From assembly GCA_965237625.1 (NCBI GenBank), contig CBDEGD010000023.1, forward strand, positions 124,001 through 188,000: a DNA stretch of 64,000 bases, in the 5' to 3' direction. Both the position numbers and the translations under genes were made by a program. The notes under the pieces are model-generated. The model did no database searches and was not told the origin of the DNA. It worked only from the letters and a program-made list of their open reading frames with translations. This DNA is from JABDIP01 sp965237625. Lineage in GTDB: Bacteria; Pseudomonadota; Alphaproteobacteria; DSM-16000; Inquilinaceae. The first letter of the stretch is position 1, and each line of letters starts with the position of its first letter. Shown here piece by piece: positions 51,481 through 60,839 of this stretch.

Positions 51481-53190
51481 CTACGCCGCAATCAGTTCGA
51501 ATTTGTCCACATCGACCAGCCCCATATCGGTGATCTTCAAATGCGGGATCACCGGCAGGGGCAGGAAGGCCAGTTGCAGGAACGGCTCCGGCAGCGGACA
51601 GCCCATCTCGCGCACCGCCTTTCGCAGATGCAGCAGGTGCCCCTCGACCGACTCGAAGACCTGCAGGCTCATCAGCCCGGCCAGCGGCAGGGCCAGTTCC
51701 GCCAGCACCGCGCCGTGCCGCACGGCGACGAAACCGCCATCCAGATCGATCAGCCGGTTGACCGCCAGCGCCATGTCCCCATCGTCGCTGCCGACGACAC
51801 AGACATTGTGGCTGTCATGGCCAACCGACGAGGCCAGCGCTCCGGCCTTGAAACCGAAGCCCTTCACGAAGCCGCGCCCGACATTGCGGTTTATGCCGTG
51901 GCGGGAGAAGACGCAGATCTTCAACACGTCCTGATCCACCGCCGGGTGCCGCAACCCGTCGCGATAGGGCAGCGTGGCCGTCAGGGCCTCGGTCAGGATC
52001 TTGCCCGGCAACAGGCCGATCACCGGGCCAGTAGGACCGCCCGTCGGAACTTCGAAATCGCTCTCGACGACCGGATCCAGCTTCACCGATTTCAGCCCGA
52101 CCGGCGCCACCGCCTCCCGGCCTTCGAATGTCTGCGGGGTCACCAGCAGGCCGGCGCGGATCACCCTGTTGACGGCGCAATTCTCCACATCGTCCAGCAG
52201 CACGATATCGGCGCGCTGCCCGGGAGCGACCAAGCCCCGGTCGCGCAGACCGAAGCCGCGCGCCGCGGACCATGTCGCCGCCCGATACACATCTGCCACC
52301 GGCGCGCCGAGCTTGATCGCGGTGCGGATCAGATGATCGATATGGCCTTCCTCGGCGATGTCGAGCGGGTTGCGGTCGTCGGTGCAGAAGCCCAGGAACG
52401 GCGAGGTCTCCTTGCTGATGATCTCCGACAGGGCGTGCACATCCTTCGACACGCTGCCATCGCGGATCAGCACCTGCATGCCCTTGCGCAGCTTCTCCAT
52501 CGCCTCGTCGGCGCTGGTCGTCTCATGACAGTTGCGGATGCCGCAGGAAAGATAGGCGTTGAGATCCTTGCCGCGAACCAGCGGCGAATGGCCGTCGATA
52601 TGGCCGTCGGAGAACGCCGCCAGCTTGTCCAGGACCTCGTCATCCTTGGCCAGGACACCGGGGAAATTCATGAACTCAGCCAGCCCCAGAACCTTCGGGT
52701 GATCGCGGTGCGGCACCAGATCGGCGGCGGTCAGCCGGGCGCCGGATGTTTCCAGATGGGAAGACGGCACGCAGGAAGACAACTGAACCCGGAGATCGAT
52801 CGCGGTGTTGAGCGCGCTCTCCATGAAATAGCGCAGACCCTCCAGTCCCAGCACGTTGCTGATCTCATGGGGGTCGCAGATCGCCGTGGTGGTGCCGCGA
52901 GGCAGCACGCAGCGGTCGAACTCCAGCGGCGTCACCAGGGTCGATTCGCAATGCACATGGGTGTCGATGAACCCCGGCACGGCAGTCAGGTCGCGGCCAT
53001 CGATCTCCGTCTTGCCCCGGTATTCGTCATAGGTCCCGACAATCCGGTCGCCGCATACGGCGATGTCGCCCCGGTCGGTCTCCCCGGTGACGACGTTCAG
53101 CAGCCGGACATCCTTGATCACCAGATCGGCGCTGCCGCGGCCCAACGCCTGGTCGATGCAGTCTTTCAGAAACGCCTTGGTAACGGTCAT
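51481..53190 (-). CDS. ade: Adenine deaminase
   Basis: A 569-residue metal-dependent deaminase converting adenine to hypoxanthine. Metal and active-site motifs are present: FIDTHVHCEST, TTTAICDPHEI, GHSPLVRG, CHETTSADEA, and FCTDDRNPLDIAEEGH; the C-terminal domain contains HDSHNVCVVG and NRLIDLDGGF. Length matches AdeC-type enzymes (about 570-590). Upstream of the start lie two tandem palindromic elements (53220-53351), so the promoter is probably within or beyond them. The PaaI-type thioesterase follows. Confidence 0.93.
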   Translation of the reverse strand: MTVTKAFLKDCIDQALGRGSADLVIKDVRLLNVVTGETDRGDIAVCGDRIVGTYDEYRGKTEIDGRDLTAVPGFIDTHVHCESTLVTPLEFDRCVLPRGTTTAICDPHEISNVLGLEGLRYFMESALNTAIDLRVQLSSCVPSSHLETSGARLTAADLVPHRDHPKVLGLAEFMNFPGVLAKDDEVLDKLAAFSDGHIDGHSPLVRGKDLNAYLSCGIRNCHETTSADEAMEKLRKGMQVLIRDGSVSKDVHALSEIISKETSPFLGFCTDDRNPLDIAEEGHIDHLIRTAIKLGAPVADVYRAATWSAARGFGLRDRGLVAPGQRADIVLLDDVENCAVNRVIRAGLLVTPQTFEGREAVAPVGLKSVKLDPVVESDFEVPTGGPTGPVIGLLPGKILTEALTATLPYRDGLRHPAVDQDVLKICVFSRHGINRNVGRGFVKGFGFKAGALASSVGHDSHNVCVVGSDDGDMALAVNRLIDLDGGFVAVRHGAVLAELALPLAGLMSLQVFESVEGHLLHLRKAVREMGCPLPEPFLQLAFLPLPVIPHLKITDMGLVDVDKFELIAA

Positions 53191-53219
53191 GCAACCCCTC
53201 GGAACGATCTATCGCAACG

Positions 53220-53351
53220 CTAGTGTGATGGTTCTGAAGTTCGGCACATTTTATGTGCCGGGATTCGGAAGCTGAATCACACTAGAATCATATAGATAGT
53301 GTCCCTTTGATTCTGTAATTCGCTATGGCGAAATTCAGAATCGGGACACTA
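53220..53351. repeat. Tandem palindromic elements with CTAGTGT-type ends
   Basis: Element 1 (53220-53285) has terminal repeats CTAGTGTGAT/ATCACACTAG and an inner stem CGGCACAT-TTT-ATGTGCCG (53242-53260). Element 2 (53297-53351) has TAGTGTCCC/GGGACACTA ends and an imperfect inner stem GATTCTG/CAGAATC. Only 11 bp separate the two. The structure is like a small non-coding mobile element or compound REP. It lies 29 bp before the adenine deaminase start. Confidence 0.7.
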
Positions 53352-53598
53352 GCAGATTCGCCCACCCGCCGTCGTTCGGATGCTGACCGAGTTCGCCGCG
53401 CAATGGTATCAGCGGCGCTCCGAACACCGAATGTGACTGCACCCTCAGGTGCAAAATCTCGAATCAATAATTCTCATAGGTGCGATCAAAAGAGCTCGTT
53501 TGTAGCCGCCAGGGTGACTCAACACATTCAGGACAGCACGAAGAAGGCGGTGCCCGGCTCAGTTGTCCGGACCGCCCTTTCGAAGAAGGAGCGCTGAC
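53352..53598. other. Intergenic region before the small membrane protein gene
   Basis: About 245 bp. A forward frame from 53325 to 53597 begins inside the palindromic repeat and has no family-like sequence, so it is not called as a gene. The small membrane protein starting at 53599 has a clear ribosome binding site. Confidence 0.45.
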
Positions 53599-53847
53599 AT
53601 GAGTTACGCAGAGTCACACAATATCCGGACGGCCAACGGCATCGCGTTCTCCGCCGACACGATCCGCAGGATCCGGCTCTCTATGGCCGCAATCTTGGTG
53701 CTGGCAGTGTTCGCATTGGGCGCGTTGGGCGGTCGGTCCGATATTCAGGCGCCAGACCGTTCGGCCAGCCAGAACACCGAACAGCACGACACCGATTCCG
53801 AACCGGTCTTCGACGGCCGCGGAAAATGGACTGGCTATGCTCGTTGA
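53599..53847 (+). CDS. Small single-pass membrane protein
   Basis: An 82-residue protein from ATG 53599 with AAGGAG well placed upstream. One membrane helix (IRLSMAAILVLAVFALGALGG) is flanked by a basic N-terminal side (TIRRIR) and an acidic, polar C-terminal tail with an EPVFDGRGKWTGYAR end. The orientation rule predicts the tail outside the cytoplasm. No family recognised. It is convergent with the AGCS symporter gene. Confidence 0.6.
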   Translation: MSYAESHNIRTANGIAFSADTIRRIRLSMAAILVLAVFALGALGGRSDIQAPDRSASQNTEQHDTDSEPVFDGRGKWTGYAR

Positions 53848-53892
53848 GGTCGGCCGGCGGCTTGTTAGGGCCGCCGGCACCACCCTTGGAAC

Positions 53893-55425
53893 CTACGCCT
53901 CTGCGTGGCCAGCCGTGTACTTTTTGATCTCGCCGCTCTCCAGCCGCGACCAATAGGAGTTCAGCTCCTTCTTGACCACCGGGAAGAGAACATACAGCGC
54001 GACGATATTGGCGATCGCCATGGCGAAGATCGCGGAGTCGGAGAAGTCCACCACCGGTCCCAGAGACATGGATGAGCCGATCACCACGAAGATGCAGAAT
54101 ATCAGCTTGAACAACAGATCCATCGACCGGCTCTCGCCGAACAGATAGGTCCAGCACTTGGCCCCGTAATACGACCAGGACAGCATGGTGGAGAATGCGA
54201 AGAGCATCACCGCCAGGGCCAGGACATAGGGGAACCAGGAGAACACGCTCTCAAACGCCGCGGAGGTCAGTTGCACACCGCTCATGCCGCCGCCGGCCGT
54301 ATAGGTGCCGGTGATGACGATGACCAGGGCCGTCATCGTGCAGATGACCACGGTGTCGATGAAGGGTTCGTGCAGCGCCACCAGCCCTTCGGTGATCGGC
54401 TCCTTGGTCCGCACCGCGGAATGGGCGATGGACGCTGATCCGACTCCGGCCTCGTTGGAGAACGCGGCCCGCTTGAAGCCCTGGATCAGCGCGCCGACAG
54501 CGCCGCCGGCAACGCCCTCGGGACTGAACGCGCCGCCGATGATGGCGCCGAAAGCGGCCGGCACCTGATCGATATTGGCCAGGATGATGATCACTGCGGC
54601 GGTGCAGTAGACGACCGCCATGAAGGGCACGATCTTCTCGGTCACCTTGGCGATCGACTTGATGCCGCCGATGATGACGACACCGACCAGCGCAGCGACG
54701 ATCAGGCCGAACAGCCAGCCCTTGTCGGCCATGAAGCCGGTCTCGCCACCGGTGACGGTGACCAGCTGCTGGAAGGACTGGTTGGCCTGGAACATGTTGC
54801 CGCCGCCCAGCGAGCCGGCGATGCAGCAGATCGCGAAGAACACCGCCAGGAACTTGCCAAGACCGGCCATGCCCTTCTCGGCGAAGGCCTTGCTCATATA
54901 GTACATCGGGCCGCCGGAGACGGTGCCGTCGGCATATTCGTTACGGTACTTCACGCCCAATGTGCATTCGGCGAATTTGAGCGACATGCCCATCAGCCCG
55001 GCCAGGATCATCCAGAAAGTGGCGCCCGGCCCGCCGATCGAAACCGCAATCGCGACACCGGCGATATTACCCAGCCCGACCGTGCCCGACAGGGCCGTGG
55101 CCAGGGCCTGGAAATGGGTGACCTCGCCCGCATCCTTGGGGTTGGAGTAGTCGCCCTTGATCAGGTCGATGGCGTGACCGAAGGCGCGAAAGGCGATGAA
55201 CCTGAAATAGACCGTCGCATAGGCCGCGGCGACCACCAGCCAGACCACGATCAGCGGGATGTCGGTGTCGAACGCCCGCACCGAAAAGAAGATCACGCTG
55301 ACGATGAAATTGGAAACCGGCGCGACGGCCGCGTTGATCGCTTCGTCGATGCCTCCGCTTTCCTGGGCCCAGCCAGCCGGCGCCCAGAGCAGCAATGCCG
55401 ACAGGGCGATGAAGAATCGTCTCAT
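53893..55425 (-). CDS. Sodium:alanine/glycine symporter (AGCS family)
   Basis: A 510-residue inner-membrane transporter with about ten to eleven helices. AGCS hallmarks are ATALSGTVGLGNIAGVAIAV, the GGPGATFWMI loop, KFAECTLGVKYR, GGPMYYMSKAF and AFSNEAGVGSASIAHSA. An N-terminal signal-like segment (MRRFFIALSALLLWAPAGWA) precedes the first conserved helices. The ATG at 55425 has GGGAG upstream. It imports alanine, glycine or their D-forms with sodium. The neighbouring D-glutamate and FAD oxidoreductase genes make a D-amino acid role conceivable, but this is inference. Confidence 0.88.
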   Translation of the reverse strand: MRRFFIALSALLLWAPAGWAQESGGIDEAINAAVAPVSNFIVSVIFFSVRAFDTDIPLIVVWLVVAAAYATVYFRFIAFRAFGHAIDLIKGDYSNPKDAGEVTHFQALATALSGTVGLGNIAGVAIAVSIGGPGATFWMILAGLMGMSLKFAECTLGVKYRNEYADGTVSGGPMYYMSKAFAEKGMAGLGKFLAVFFAICCIAGSLGGGNMFQANQSFQQLVTVTGGETGFMADKGWLFGLIVAALVGVVIIGGIKSIAKVTEKIVPFMAVVYCTAAVIIILANIDQVPAAFGAIIGGAFSPEGVAGGAVGALIQGFKRAAFSNEAGVGSASIAHSAVRTKEPITEGLVALHEPFIDTVVICTMTALVIVITGTYTAGGGMSGVQLTSAAFESVFSWFPYVLALAVMLFAFSTMLSWSYYGAKCWTYLFGESRSMDLLFKLIFCIFVVIGSSMSLGPVVDFSDSAIFAMAIANIVALYVLFPVVKKELNSYWSRLESGEIKKYTAGHAEA

Positions 55426-55522
55426 GGAAGTCTCCCAGAATTCTCTTATGTCGGGGCCGCGACTTGCCGAACTCCCCACCTCTGCCGGGCTTGTGGGAGC
55501 GATTGGCAGGTTATTTGGCGGG

Positions 55523-55957
55523 TTATGGAATGACGGTTACCGGGACCGGTGATATCTGAACCAGACTGCCGGCGACACTGCCGAAGAGCAGCGCCTGGAG
55601 CTTTGAAAGCCCGCGCCTGCCGATGAAGATTTGGCCGGCCTTGTATTCACCGGCCAGTCCGCTCAGCACCTCCGCGGGGTTGCCATGGCGAACGACGCCC
55701 TCGGCCTTCGCCCCGGCCTTCTTGAGTGATGCGACAAGCGGCGCCAGAACATCGGTTTCGGCACGCGATATCTCTTCCTCGCGCCGTTTGTGTCGGACTT
55801 CGTTTTCCTCCGGCGTATTGAAGGTGAAGGGGGACCATTCGATGACATAGGTCACGATCAACCGTGCATCGCTATCCTTCGCGCATCTGGCGGCAAACTC
55901 GGCGGCCCGTGCGCCACCATCGCTACCGTCAACGCCAACCAACAAGGTATCGGTCAT
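55523..55957 (-). CDS. Universal stress protein (UspA family), second copy
   Basis: A 144-residue UspA-fold protein. MTDTLLVGVDGSDGGARAA opens the domain, and IGRRGLSKLQALLFGSVAGSL has the G-x2-G-x9-G-S ATP-binding type motif. The ATG at 55957 is preferred; the upstream ATG at 55984 lacks conserved sequence. It is upstream of the AGCS symporter gene on the same strand, with 97 bp between. Confidence 0.88.
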   Translation of the reverse strand: MTDTLLVGVDGSDGGARAAEFAARCAKDSDARLIVTYVIEWSPFTFNTPEENEVRHKRREEEISRAETDVLAPLVASLKKAGAKAEGVVRHGNPAEVLSGLAGEYKAGQIFIGRRGLSKLQALLFGSVAGSLVQISPVPVTVIP

Positions 55958-56259
55958 TTCTCGCCCCGCATTCGTTTCAGGCAATGCTGCAAGTGTGCCG
56001 TCACACCGATATTTGCCGACCAGCGCCCTTCCTTTCCGAACGCGCGCTGGGAGCGAATTCTCACATCGGCTGTGAGGTCTTCATCGCGAACCGGGCATCA
56101 GGAACCGGATCAGACCGGTCATCACTGCCCTGAAACGAAAGGATTGCGCCGTTTGTAAAAAGTAACAAGAGGTTTCGACCTCGCGGGAAAGTTGCCGGAC
56201 CCGGCATTCGCGCATTGTCGCGATACAATCGGGCCGCGCGACGTCGAATTTTCGCGCCG

Positions 56260-57489
56260 TCAACCGCCGATGATGGGGGCGAAGACCTCATGGGTGTCGT
56301 TCAAGCCGCGCAACGCGTACCGCCCGATCGGCTCCGATGGCCGGCCGCTGGACTCGGCGAATTTGCTGGACAGTAGCGGGCGCCGATCGAGCACTTTGCA
56401 GAGCTGCTCGATTCGGTGGGCCAGATTGACCGCCGGACCGATCACTGTGAAGTCGAGACGATTTAACGCACCGATATTTCCATAGGTCACCTCGCCAACA
56501 TGCAGCGCCAGGCCGAAATCGAGGGCCGGCTGGCCGGCGGCGATTCGGCCGGCATTGAGTTCGGCCATGCCGACCACCGCTTCATTGGCTGCGTCCAGCG
56601 CTAGTCCGCAGACCTCTTCCTTATGCAACTCGTCATCCAGCGGAAAGATCGCCAGCATGGCGTCGCCGATGAATTTGAGCACCTGCCCGCCATGGCTTTG
56701 CACCGGCGTCGCCATGGTCTCGAAATAGGCGTTCAGCACGTCGATCATCGCCTCCCGGGACAGCGACTCGCTCATGGCGGTGAACCCGCGCAGATCGCCG
56801 TACCAGATCGCCGCGTAGATCGTCTCCGCATTGCCCCGCTGGATCTGCCCGCGCAGGATCCGCCGGCCGGCATGGCTGCCGACATAGGTGTTGAGCAGGT
56901 TCTCGGTGGTGCTGCGCAGGGTCTCGCGCTCGATCAGCCGGGCCAGCACGGGCAGCAGATCGTTCAACTGCTTCAGATCCGACGACGAGAATCCCTCCGG
57001 ATGGTCGCTGGCGAAAGAGATCGCGGTGCGCTCTCCGCTGGTGAATTCCAGCGGCATACACACATAGTCGGTCGCCCCCCGCTCGCTCAGCTCGTCGACC
57101 AGTGGAAATTCGCCCGGCGTGTAATTGCTCGGGATACGCCGCCGGACCCCGGCGAAGCCGTCCACCATGATCAGCTTCAGTGGGTTGTCGATGAATTCCG
57201 GACCAAGGCGCGCACTGTGCTCGCCAAAGCCCTGGAACATCTCGGGCTCGTCCCGGTTCCACCGAAGGCCGCTGCCGATATAGATCGGATGCAGGGTCGG
57301 CACGAGGCAGAACAGGCGCCACAGCGGCACCCCGTCGGCACAGAGGCGCCGGGCGAGAGTATCCAATAAATCCGGCGTCGATTCGATCCGCCAGCCATCC
57401 AGGATCAACCACTGGATGACAGGCGACGCCGACCACATATCCGCCTGCGGCGCGAATGACGGCGCGTCGGCAATCGCGATGTTGCTCAT
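56260..57489 (-). CDS. Class III adenylate cyclase
   Basis: A 409-residue soluble cyclase. Residues about 10-215 form an N-terminal sensor-like domain. The catalytic domain contains metal-binding Asp in AIWYGDLRGFTAMSESL, KFIGDAMLAIF with the adenine-selecting Lys and second metal Asp, and LNRLDFTVIGPAVNLAHRIE with the adenine-selecting Asp and the transition-state Asn/Arg. All key residues are present, so cyclic AMP synthesis is expected. No membrane segments. It is transcribed alone, with a 275-bp gap before the UspA gene. The signal sensed is unknown. Confidence 0.87.
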   Translation of the reverse strand: MSNIAIADAPSFAPQADMWSASPVIQWLILDGWRIESTPDLLDTLARRLCADGVPLWRLFCLVPTLHPIYIGSGLRWNRDEPEMFQGFGEHSARLGPEFIDNPLKLIMVDGFAGVRRRIPSNYTPGEFPLVDELSERGATDYVCMPLEFTSGERTAISFASDHPEGFSSSDLKQLNDLLPVLARLIERETLRSTTENLLNTYVGSHAGRRILRGQIQRGNAETIYAAIWYGDLRGFTAMSESLSREAMIDVLNAYFETMATPVQSHGGQVLKFIGDAMLAIFPLDDELHKEEVCGLALDAANEAVVGMAELNAGRIAAGQPALDFGLALHVGEVTYGNIGALNRLDFTVIGPAVNLAHRIEQLCKVLDRRPLLSSKFAESSGRPSEPIGRYALRGLNDTHEVFAPIIGG

Positions 57490-57601
57490 CCCAAACGTCT
57501 CCGGGTTCTGACGATTTTTTGCGGCTGTTATTGGACGATCCAGGACGCCACCGCCCGACCGCCATCCACCAACTCTTATCTGGCCGCCGTGCGGTGCCTC
57601 A

Positions 57602-58585
57602 TCAACCCCAAAGCGCGGGTTGGGGCGGCATTATTTCCGACCCGATGAATTCAAGCCCGGGATCGCGATCCCGGCTCATCCAGAGGGGCCCGTCGAGATC
57701 GACCAGCGCCGCCCCCTGGGCCACCAACACAGCCGGCGCCATCGCAAGCGAAGTGCCCACCATGCATCCCACCATGATATCGAACCCGGCATTCAGCGCC
57801 GCCTCGCGCAGCTTGAGCGCCTCGGTCAGCCCACCGGCCTTATCCAACTTGATGTTCACCATGGCGTACTTGCCGGCAAGCTGCGACAGAGAGTCGCTGT
57901 CATGGCAGCTCTCATCGGCACAGATCGCGATCGGGCCGGTCAGGCCAATCAACGCGTCGTCCGCACCGGCCGGGAGAGGCTGCTCGATCATCTCGACGCC
58001 GAGGCGGGCCAACGCCGCCGGAAGCTCGGTCAGATCGTCGGCCGACCACGCCTCGTTGGCATCGACCACCAAACGGCAGTCCGGCGCCGCTGCCCGGATG
58101 GCGCGCAGCCGATCGAAATCGCCCGCGCCGGTTAGTTTAAGCTTCAACAATGGCCGATGAGATTCCGCGCGCGCCGCCTCGGCCATCTTCTCCGACGTAT
58201 CAAGGCTGATGGTGAAGGCGGTCGTCACCGGTTGCGGCTCGGCCAGTCCGGCCAATTCCCAGACAGGACGACCGGTTTGCTTTGCCTCCAGGTCCCAGAG
58301 CGCGCAATCCAGCGCGTTGCGCGCCGCGCAGGCCGGCATCGCGGTCTGCAGCCAGTCGCGGCCGGCGCCGCCCTCGATCTCGGCGGCTGCCCCGGCGATC
58401 TGCGCCCCGACACTGTCGAGGCTTTCCCCATAGCGGGCATAGGGCACGCATTCGCCGCGCCCCGTCGCATCGCCATCATGGATCTCCGCCACCAGCACAT
58501 GGGCCTCGGTGCGGCTGCCGCGGGAGATGGTGAACACGCCCGCCAGCGGCCAGGTCTCCCGGCGAACCGTCACTGTTCGAGACAT
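57602..58585 (-). CDS. dgcA: Enolase-superfamily epimerase, N-acetyl-D-glutamate racemase DgcA (dipeptide epimerase fold)
   Basis: A 327-residue MLE-subgroup enzyme. Catalytic lysines are visible in LLKLKLTGAG and VNIKLDKAGGLTEAL; metal ligands are in VVDANEAWS, EMIEQPLP and ICADESCH. By sequence alone it would be called an L-Ala-D/L-Glu (dipeptide) epimerase. Immediately after dgcN (12 bp), the better reading is DgcA, which racemises N-acetyl-D-glutamate to N-acetyl-L-glutamate. The pair would therefore convert D-glutamate for catabolism. Confidence 0.82.
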   Translation of the reverse strand: MSRTVTVRRETWPLAGVFTISRGSRTEAHVLVAEIHDGDATGRGECVPYARYGESLDSVGAQIAGAAAEIEGGAGRDWLQTAMPACAARNALDCALWDLEAKQTGRPVWELAGLAEPQPVTTAFTISLDTSEKMAEAARAESHRPLLKLKLTGAGDFDRLRAIRAAAPDCRLVVDANEAWSADDLTELPAALARLGVEMIEQPLPAGADDALIGLTGPIAICADESCHDSDSLSQLAGKYAMVNIKLDKAGGLTEALKLREAALNAGFDIMVGCMVGTSLAMAPAVLVAQGAALVDLDGPLWMSRDRDPGLEFIGSEIMPPQPALWG

Positions 58586-58597
58586 GGTCGGGGTGCC

Positions 58598-59599
58598 CTA
58601 CGCGAGAAGTCGGTCGACGATGGGGCCAACGCCGGTCCGGACCGGATCGACCGTCGGCAGATCGTAGCGTTCCTCCAGGTCGGCCATGGCCCGGGCGGCG
58701 GCGGCGGCGTCCATGGCCGCCGTGTTGCAGGCGATGCCGACAAAGCGGGCGTCCGGATTGGTCAGGCGTGCGCAACGCTCGTTCAGCGCCATGCATTCGG
58801 CAATATCCGGCAGGGCATAGCCCGGCAGGCCGCGCATATGGGGGCGTCCGGGCTCATGGCAGAGCACCAGCGCGTCGGCCTGGGCGCCATGGAGCAGCCC
58901 CAAGGAAACGCCGGCGAACGACGCATGGAACAGCGATCCCTGCCCCTCAACCAGATCCCAATGATCCGGGTCGTTTGCCGGCGACAGGCTCTCGGTCGCA
59001 CCCGAGATGAAATCCGCCACCACCGCGTCCACCGACACGCCGTCGCCGGCAATGAATATGCCGGTCTGGCCGGTGGCACGGAAATCGGCCTTCAAGCCCC
59101 GCGCCCGCATCTCGCGCTCCAGGGCCAGGGAAGCGAACATCTTGCCGACGGAACAGTCAGTGCCGACGGTCAGCAGCCGCTTGCCAGGACGCCTTTCGCC
59201 GCTGCCGATCTCCAACCCGCCCGGCGGATGGCGCACATCGAATAGCTGCCGGCCCTCCAATTTGGCGACTTCGAAAACCGCCGGCAGATCGGCGACTTTC
59301 TGGTGCAGCCCGCTGGCGATATCCATGCCCAGTTGAAGCGCCCGGATCATCGAGTCCTGCCAGGACGGCGCGATCTTGCCGCCCCGGTTGGCGACGCCGA
59401 TCACCAGCGTCTTCACACCGGCCTCGGCGGCCTCTTCCAAGGTCATGTCCGGCAGGCCCAGATCGGCCTTGCAGTCAGGATAGCGAAGCTGGCCCAGACA
59501 CCACTCCCGCCGCCACATGGCGACACCGTTGGCGGTCTTCGCGGCCAGTTGATCGGGCGAGTCGCCGAGAAAAAGCAAATACGGGTGCTGGATGATCAT
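58598..59599 (-). CDS. dgcN: D-glutamate N-acetyltransferase DgcN (DUF1611)
   Basis: A 333-residue protein of the DUF1611 family, with an N-terminal Rossmann-like part and a C-terminal P-loop domain (TVGTDCSVGKM). The motif ATGQTGIFIAGDGVSVDAVVADF and LVEGQGSLFHASFAGVSLGLLHGA are typical. Family members named DgcN acetylate D-glutamate. It is the first gene of the dgcN-dgcA pair. No deacylase for N-acetyl-L-glutamate is seen next to it, so that step must be encoded elsewhere. Confidence 0.85.
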   Translation of the reverse strand: MIIQHPYLLFLGDSPDQLAAKTANGVAMWRREWCLGQLRYPDCKADLGLPDMTLEEAAEAGVKTLVIGVANRGGKIAPSWQDSMIRALQLGMDIASGLHQKVADLPAVFEVAKLEGRQLFDVRHPPGGLEIGSGERRPGKRLLTVGTDCSVGKMFASLALEREMRARGLKADFRATGQTGIFIAGDGVSVDAVVADFISGATESLSPANDPDHWDLVEGQGSLFHASFAGVSLGLLHGAQADALVLCHEPGRPHMRGLPGYALPDIAECMALNERCARLTNPDARFVGIACNTAAMDAAAAARAMADLEERYDLPTVDPVRTGVGPIVDRLLA

Positions 59600-59869
59600 G
59601 CGGCGCTCTCGAATGCGAACATAGGGATCGGCAGTCTAGCCGATCAGCAAGCCATCGCCACCGCGTTTCGCCACACATCCGAATCGACTCCTGGCGGTCA
59701 ACCTGCAGGCGCCCCACGTTGGCATGAACCGCCACCCGACCTATGATTGCCGCATGATCGTCAGCGTATTTATATGTGCATTCACGAACTCCGAGGTCAT
59801 GGCGCGGATGTATTCGCAGACAGCGCCGCAGCCGATGGAATCACGGGATCAGATCGTTTCGGCTCCTGC

Positions 59870-60109
59870 CTAGGAATAAGATCCCTCGATCTTCGCCTTG
59901 CGTCGCCGGTATTCGTCTTCGCTGATCAACCCACGCTCACGCATGGCGTCGAGCGCATAGAGGTCCTTGTCGCCGCTACCGGCGCCTTCATTCCCGCTCT
60001 CGCTATCGGCGTCGGCGGAGGCCGCCGGCCGACCAAGGGTCTTGGGAGCCTGCTTCTGTCTCCATAGGCCCTTAAGCCGCTTGGGCATTGCGTGTCCGTG
60101 TCCGGTCAT
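59870..60109 (-). CDS. Small SHOCT-domain protein
   Basis: A 79-residue protein whose C-terminus is a SHOCT motif (LYALDAMRERGLISEDEYRRRKAKI), a short helical pair found at protein ends. The first half is basic and then acidic and disordered-looking. ATG 60109 or 60088 are both possible starts. It diverges from the SCO gene. The 270-bp gap between it and dgcN contains no supported gene. Confidence 0.72.
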   Translation of the reverse strand: MTGHGHAMPKRLKGLWRQKQAPKTLGRPAASADADSESGNEGAGSGDKDLYALDAMRERGLISEDEYRRRKAKIEGSYS

Positions 60110-60212
60110 TCATCGAATCGACAGCTTATCACGCGCCGCGCAACCGGGACCCCTTCCGGCAGCCGGTCACATCGCCTATATCGACGGCAATACCGAAACC
60201 GGAGGCATCCTC

Positions 60213-60833
60213 GTGACCCAGGCGCGTTTGAACAGAATCCTGATCCTGTGCAGCGTGGCGCTGGTCATGCTTGCCGGCGCAGCCCTCTGGGTGGTGAACC
60301 AGGAGTTGGAACGGCGCGGCCAGGGCAGCCTGTCGCGGGTCGCCAGCGCGGTGGCGGTGGGTGGCCCGTTCGAACTGGTCGACCATAATGGGGCCGCCGT
60401 CACCGACCGCAGCTTCGGCGACCGTAACCTGCTGATCTTCTTCGGCTACACCTATTGCCCCGATGTCTGCCCGACCGAGCTGGCCCGCATGGCGTCCGCG
60501 CTGGAGAAATTGGGCGACGAGGATATGGCGATGGTCCAGCCTCTCTTCGTCACCATCGACCCGGAGCGCGACACGCCGGAATCGATGGCCGGTTATGTCG
60601 AGCAATTCCATCCCAACATCGTCGGCCTGACCGGCAGCGAAGAGCAGATCGCGCAGGTCGCCCGGGCCTATCGCGTGTACTATGCCAAGGTCGATATCGA
60701 CGACCCTGACTATTACCTGATGGACCATTCCACCTTCACCTATCTTATGGCCCCGGACGGCAGCAACATCGCGGTATTCCCATACGACACGGCGCCCGAC
60801 GAGATGGCCGGCGCCATCCGCGCGGCGCTCTGA
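60213..60833 (+). CDS. SCO1/SenC-family copper chaperone
   Basis: A 206-residue protein anchored by one N-terminal helix (ILILCSVALVMLAGAALWVV) with a periplasmic thioredoxin fold. Copper ligands are the CxxxC in YTYCPDVCPTELAR and the distal His in LMDHSTFTYLM. It assists CuA assembly of cytochrome oxidase or responds to redox stress. GTG 60213 has GGAGG eight bases upstream and starts just before the helix; the open frame before it is not coding. It is followed by the FAD oxidoreductase gene after 6 bp. Confidence 0.88.
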   Translation: MTQARLNRILILCSVALVMLAGAALWVVNQELERRGQGSLSRVASAVAVGGPFELVDHNGAAVTDRSFGDRNLLIFFGYTYCPDVCPTELARMASALEKLGDEDMAMVQPLFVTIDPERDTPESMAGYVEQFHPNIVGLTGSEEQIAQVARAYRVYYAKVDIDDPDYYLMDHSTFTYLMAPDGSNIAVFPYDTAPDEMAGAIRAAL

Positions 60834-60839
60834 CCGGCC

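Noticed and set aside
51541..53223. 560-codon forward open frame across adenine deaminase
   Set aside because: Antisense to a full-length adenine deaminase with intact metal-binding motifs.
53325..53597. 90-codon forward frame before the small membrane protein
   Set aside because: It begins inside the palindromic repeat and has low-complexity, non-conserved sequence.
55426..55522. Glycine riboswitch upstream of the AGCS symporter gene
   Set aside because: Only 97 bp separate it from the UspA gene and no conserved aptamer-like helices could be recognised.
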